Source: Mucilaginibacter ginsenosidivorax
GTDB lineage: Bacteria > Bacteroidota > Bacteroidia > Sphingobacteriales > Sphingobacteriaceae
Assembly: GCF_007971525.1 (NCBI RefSeq)
Contig: NZ_CP042437.1
Span: 1,364,001 to 1,428,000, forward strand
Length of the DNA: 64,000 nt
Direction: 5' to 3'
The position numbers and the translations under genes were made by a program. This document shows, one piece after another, positions 61,027 to 64,000 of this stretch; the first letter of the stretch is position 1; each line of letters starts with the position of its first letter. Under the pieces are notes generated by a model. The model was not told the DNA's origin and did not search any database. It was given only the letters and a program-made list of their open reading frames with translations.

Positions 61027-61203
61027 ATTAGTCCGGAAGTCGGGAAAGTCCGCAAAGTCCGAAAGTTGATTTCGCCAAAGGTCGACAAGTTTGCTGGCAA
61101 ATAAAAGCTTTGCAAATCATTATAATGTAAAAGGCCGGTAGCTATTAAACTACCGACCTTCTTTATCTTTCGGACTTTCCGACTTCTTTACTTTCGGACT
61201 ATT
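61027..61203. repeat. Inverted AGTCCGGAAGTCGGGAAAGTC word arrays around the nrdA terminator
   Basis: The left block (61027-61066) has AGTCCGGAAGTCGGGAAAGT and CCGCAAAGTCCGAAAG; the right block (61167-61203) has CTTTCGGACTTTCCGACTTC and TTTACTTTCGGACTATT. They are imperfect reverse complements, using the same words as 11093-11290. The right block runs into the nrdA stop codon. Confidence 0.75.
61127..61160 (-). terminator. Terminator of nrdA
   Basis: On the minus strand AAGGTCGGTAG and CTACCGGCCTT form an 11-base stem (one G-T) with a TTTAATAG loop, followed by a short T-run. It sits within the word-array pair. Confidence 0.75.
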
Positions 61204-63574
61204 ATGCCGAACAAGTAACGCAACCTTCTTCCATTGAGCAGCTTGGGCCTTCTGGTACGTTGTCGGCCATTTGGTCTACATGGTCTGGGATAACCGGCTC
61301 CATGTTTGATCCGCCCTGGTTTTCAACGGTGAATTTAACGGCTTGCGAAGCAGCTTGTGTACGCAGGTAATACATACCTGTTTTTAAGCCTTTTTTCCAT
61401 GCGTAGAAGTGCATTGAAGTTAGCTTTGAAGCGTTTGGCGCATTGATGAACAGGTTTAATGATTGCGACTGGCAAACATAAGCACCCCTATCGGCAGCCA
61501 TATCGATGATGTTACGCATCTTAATTTCCCAAACTGTTTTGTACAGTTCTTTAATAGCTGATGGTATTTCAGCAATATCCTGAACAGATCCGTTTGCGGT
61601 GATGATCTTATCTTTCATAGCAGGTGTCCACAAGCCAAGGTTAACCAAATCGCGCAGCAGGTATTTGTTTACCACAATAAACTCACCACTTAATACACGG
61701 CGAGTGTAAATGTTTGAGGTATATGGCTCAAAGCACTCATTGTTACCCAATATTTGTGATGTTGATGCTGTTGGCATCGGCGCTACTAACAGTGAGTTAC
61801 GCACACCATGGTTCATTACATCAAGGCGCAGGTTTTCCCAATCCCAACGGTTGCTGGCAGGCGATACGTTCCATAAATCAAACTGGAATTTACCTTTTGA
61901 TAATGGCGAGCCCTGGAAGGTTTCGTAAGCGCCATCTTTGATAGCCAGGTCTTTTGAAGCCGTCATGGCAGCAAAGTAAATGGTTTCAAAAATCTCTTTG
62001 TTCAATTGTTTAGCCTCATCGCTTTCAAACGGCATACGCAGCTGGATGAAAGTATCTGCCAAACCCTGTACACCTAAACCAATAGGGCGGTGACGCAGGT
62101 TTGAGTATTCGGCTTCCTTAACCGGGTAGTAGTTATAATCGATAATCTTGTTCAGGTTTAAAGTAGCCTGGTAAGTAACATCGTATAGCTTGTTATGATC
62201 AAACGTGCCATTGTTAATGTAGCGTGGCAATGCCAATGAAGCCAGGTTACAAACGGCAATCTCGTTAGCATCGGTATACTCCATAATTTCGGTACAAAGG
62301 TTTGAACTTTTGATAGTACCTAAATTTTGCTGGTTTGATTTGCTGTTGGCGGCATCTTTATACAACAGGTATGGTGTACCGGTTTCAACCTGGGCATCCA
62401 ATACGGCAAACCACAACTCCTGTGCTTTGATGGTACGGCGCGCGCGGCCTTCTTTTTCGTATTTAGTATAAAGGGCAACAAACTCATCGCCAAAGCAATC
62501 GGCCAGGCCTGGTGCTTCATGCGGGCAAAATAAACTCCACTCTTCATTAGCCTCAACGCGTTGCATAAACAGGTCAGATACCCAAAGGGCGTAAAACAAA
62601 TCGCGGGCACGCATTTCTTCTTTACCGTGGTTTTTACGCAGGTCTAAAAATTCAAAGATATCTGCATGCCATGGCTCTAAATAAATAGCGAAAGCACCTT
62701 TACGTTTGCCGCCGCCCTGATCAACATAACGGGCAGTATCGTTAAATACGCGCAGCATTGGGATAATACCATTGCTGGTGCCGTTTGTACCGCTGATGTA
62801 TGAACCTGTAGCACGCACATTGTGAATGCTTAGACCAATACCACCTGCGCTTTGTGATATTTTTGCCGTTTGTTTTAAAGTATCGTAAATACCATCAATG
62901 CTATCATCTTTCATGGTTAATAAAAAGCACGACGACATTTGCGGTTTTGGAGTACCTGCATTAAACAAAGTAGGCGTAGCGTGTGTAAACCAGCGCTCGC
63001 TCATCAGGTGGTAAGTTTTGATAGCGCTCTCTATATCCTCTTTGTGGATACCAACAGATACACGCATAAACAGGTGTTGCGGGCGTTCAACAATTTTACC
63101 ATCTACTTTTAACAGGTACGATTTTTCAAGGGTTTTAAAACCAAAATAATCAAAACCAAAGTCGCGGTCGTAAATGATGGTGCTATCTAACAGCTCGGCA
63201 TTTTTTTCAATCACTTCCCAAACATCGTCAGCAATTAGCGAGGCGTTTTTGCCGGTTTTGCTATCCACATAGTTGTACAGGATGCGCATAGTTTCAGAGA
63301 ACGACTTGATAGTGTTCTTATGAAGATTTGACACTGCAATACGCGATGCCAGCAAAGCATAATCAGGATGCTTCGTTGTTAACGATGCAGCAGTCTCGGC
63401 AGCAAGGTTATCAAGTTCTGACGTTGTTACACCGTCAAACAAACCTTCAATTACCTTTTTTGCCACATCAATTGGGTCAACCAGGTTGAACCCATAGCAC
63501 AGTTTTTCAATACGTGCCGTGATCTTGTCGAATTTTACCGACTCTTTTCTACCGTCTCTTTTTACTACAAGCAT
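61202..63574 (-). CDS. nrdA: Ribonucleoside-diphosphate reductase, alpha subunit (class I)
   Basis: A protein of 790 residues. An N-terminal ATP-cone ([20 protein letters not shown]) is followed by the class I core: [20 protein letters not shown] with the substrate-site Cys, [20 protein letters not shown] with the radical-site region, and the C-terminal redox tail [12 protein letters not shown]. It reduces ribonucleoside diphosphates to deoxy forms with the NrdB radical protein. nrdB lies just upstream on the same strand, 151 bases away. The ATP-cone implies allosteric activity control. Confidence 0.96.
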   Translation of the reverse strand: MLVVKRDGRKESVKFDKITARIEKLCYGFNLVDPIDVAKKVIEGLFDGVTTSELDNLAAETAASLTTKHPDYALLASRIAVSNLHKNTIKSFSETMRILYNYVDSKTGKNASLIADDVWEVIEKNAELLDSTIIYDRDFGFDYFGFKTLEKSYLLKVDGKIVERPQHLFMRVSVGIHKEDIESAIKTYHLMSERWFTHATPTLFNAGTPKPQMSSCFLLTMKDDSIDGIYDTLKQTAKISQSAGGIGLSIHNVRATGSYISGTNGTSNGIIPMLRVFNDTARYVDQGGGKRKGAFAIYLEPWHADIFEFLDLRKNHGKEEMRARDLFYALWVSDLFMQRVEANEEWSLFCPHEAPGLADCFGDEFVALYTKYEKEGRARRTIKAQELWFAVLDAQVETGTPYLLYKDAANSKSNQQNLGTIKSSNLCTEIMEYTDANEIAVCNLASLALPRYINNGTFDHNKLYDVTYQATLNLNKIIDYNYYPVKEAEYSNLRHRPIGLGVQGLADTFIQLRMPFESDEAKQLNKEIFETIYFAAMTASKDLAIKDGAYETFQGSPLSKGKFQFDLWNVSPASNRWDWENLRLDVMNHGVRNSLLVAPMPTASTSQILGNNECFEPYTSNIYTRRVLSGEFIVVNKYLLRDLVNLGLWTPAMKDKIITANGSVQDIAEIPSAIKELYKTVWEIKMRNIIDMAADRGAYVCQSQSLNLFINAPNASKLTSMHFYAWKKGLKTGMYYLRTQAASQAVKFTVENQGGSNMEPVIPDHVDQMADNVPEGPSCSMEEGCVTCSA

Positions 63575-63693
63575 TTTCTTTTAATTATTAAGTAGTCGGC
63601 GTAAGGAAGGGGGGAAACTTTCGCCAACTGTTGGTTTTGTATTATGTTATTTAGTGTAGATGTTAGTACTATTGCCTGATTTGATTTCCCTTT

Positions 63694-63724
63694 CTCACGT
63701 CTCAAATCCCACATCTCAAATCTT
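63694..63724. repeat. Word array CTCACGTCTCAAATCCCACATC at the nrdB 3' end
   Basis: CTCACGTCTCAAATCCCACA and TCTCAAATC words end at the nrdB stop. The same vocabulary forms the hairpin between mreB and mreC (14121-14207). The rest of 63575-63693 shows no recognised feature. Confidence 0.65.
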
Positions 63725-63725
63725 A

Positions 63726-64000
63726 TTAGAAATCTTCGTCAAGCGAAAATGCTTTACTTTCGGCGTTGTTTAATACGCCGCTTTTCTGGTAGTCGCCAAC
63801 CCGTTTTTCAAAGAAGTTGGTTTTGCCCTGCAGCGATATCATCTCCATAAAGTCGAAAGGATTGCTGGCTCCGTAATGTTTTTCATAGCCCAGTTCTCCA
63901 AGCCACCTATCGGCAACAAATTCAATGTACTGGCCCATCATTTTGGCGTTCATACCAATCAGGTTAACAGGCAGTGCATCGGTAACAAATTCTTTTTCTA
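63726..64000 (-). CDS. nrdB: Ribonucleoside-diphosphate reductase, beta subunit (3' part)
   Basis: The frame runs off the right edge, so only about the last 91 residues are present, beginning [20 protein letters not shown]. Features are [40 protein letters not shown] and the C-terminal [13 protein letters not shown], whose tail contacts NrdA. The diferric ligands lie in the missing part. It supplies the tyrosyl or di-metal radical to NrdA. It is upstream of nrdA on the same strand, so the pair is probably one operon. Confidence 0.93.
   Translation of the reverse strand, partial: EKEFVTDALPVNLIGMNAKMMGQYIEFVADRWLGELGYEKHYGASNPFDFMEMISLQGKTNFFEKRVGDYQKSGVLNNAESKAFSLDEDF

Overview
The window looks like a chromosomal segment from a Bacteroidota member of the Sphingobacteriaceae, most like Mucilaginibacter or Pedobacter. 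This is inferred from gene content (TonB-dependent receptors with carboxypeptidase-like domains, a Porin_10-type porin, DUF5916 and DUF5606 proteins, a membrane MutS-like ATPase), from TAnnTTTG-type -7 promoter elements, and from the scarcity of Shine-Dalgarno sites. No tRNA, rRNA, CRISPR array, transposase or phage gene was seen.

Layout. 1-2 kb: the end of a sterol-desaturase-family gene, a dense cluster of palindromic repeats, and an ankyrin protein. 2.3-5.7 kb: ftsK and a LolA-like carrier. 5.8-11 kb (minus strand): an acyltransferase, a VWA membrane protein, a TonB C-terminal-domain protein and fabG. 11.3-18.8 kb (plus): purH followed by the rod-shape operon mreB-mreC-mreD-mrdA-rodA. 19-29.5 kb: a TonB-dependent receptor, a YjbR protein, a methyltransferase, a GH31 glycosidase, a DUF5916 outer-membrane protein and small proteins. 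29.6-37.5 kb: a TPR histidine kinase, carA, panB, a pseudouridine synthase, dlgD, a lipoprotein and purN. 37.6-43.7 kb: small secreted proteins, a second TonB-dependent receptor, a class A beta-lactamase-like hydrolase, and a VapBC-type toxin-antitoxin pair followed by a DUF433 gene fossil. 44.2-48.1 kb: an overlapping lpxK-punA-porin operon. 48.4-64 kb: a periplasmic protein with a repeat-encoded signal peptide, ppiB, a DUF5606 protein, a Dabb protein between twin palindromes, a CDF transporter, rlmH, a MutS-like ATPase, a possible OMPLA-like phospholipase, a third outer-membrane receptor, an acyltransferase, a CWC protein, and nrdA with the 3' end of nrdB.

Most protein-coding content is ordinary housekeeping and envelope biology. 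The unusual part is the intergenic DNA. Two layers of structure recur. (a) Long imperfect hairpins that start with GTCAT and end with ATGAC, in several sequence families, sometimes clustered, nested or bracketing a gene. (b) 'Word arrays': 7-12 bp words repeated and varied, often with the reverse-complement array close by, sitting against the 3' ends of many genes and in some divergent spacers. One such array reads through into a signal peptide, and one 13-unit heptamer array overlaps a stop codon. I see no obvious new enzyme system. The best candidates for something undescribed are the word arrays and the two-copy element with 35-bp terminal inverted repeats at 22.3 and 43.9 kb.
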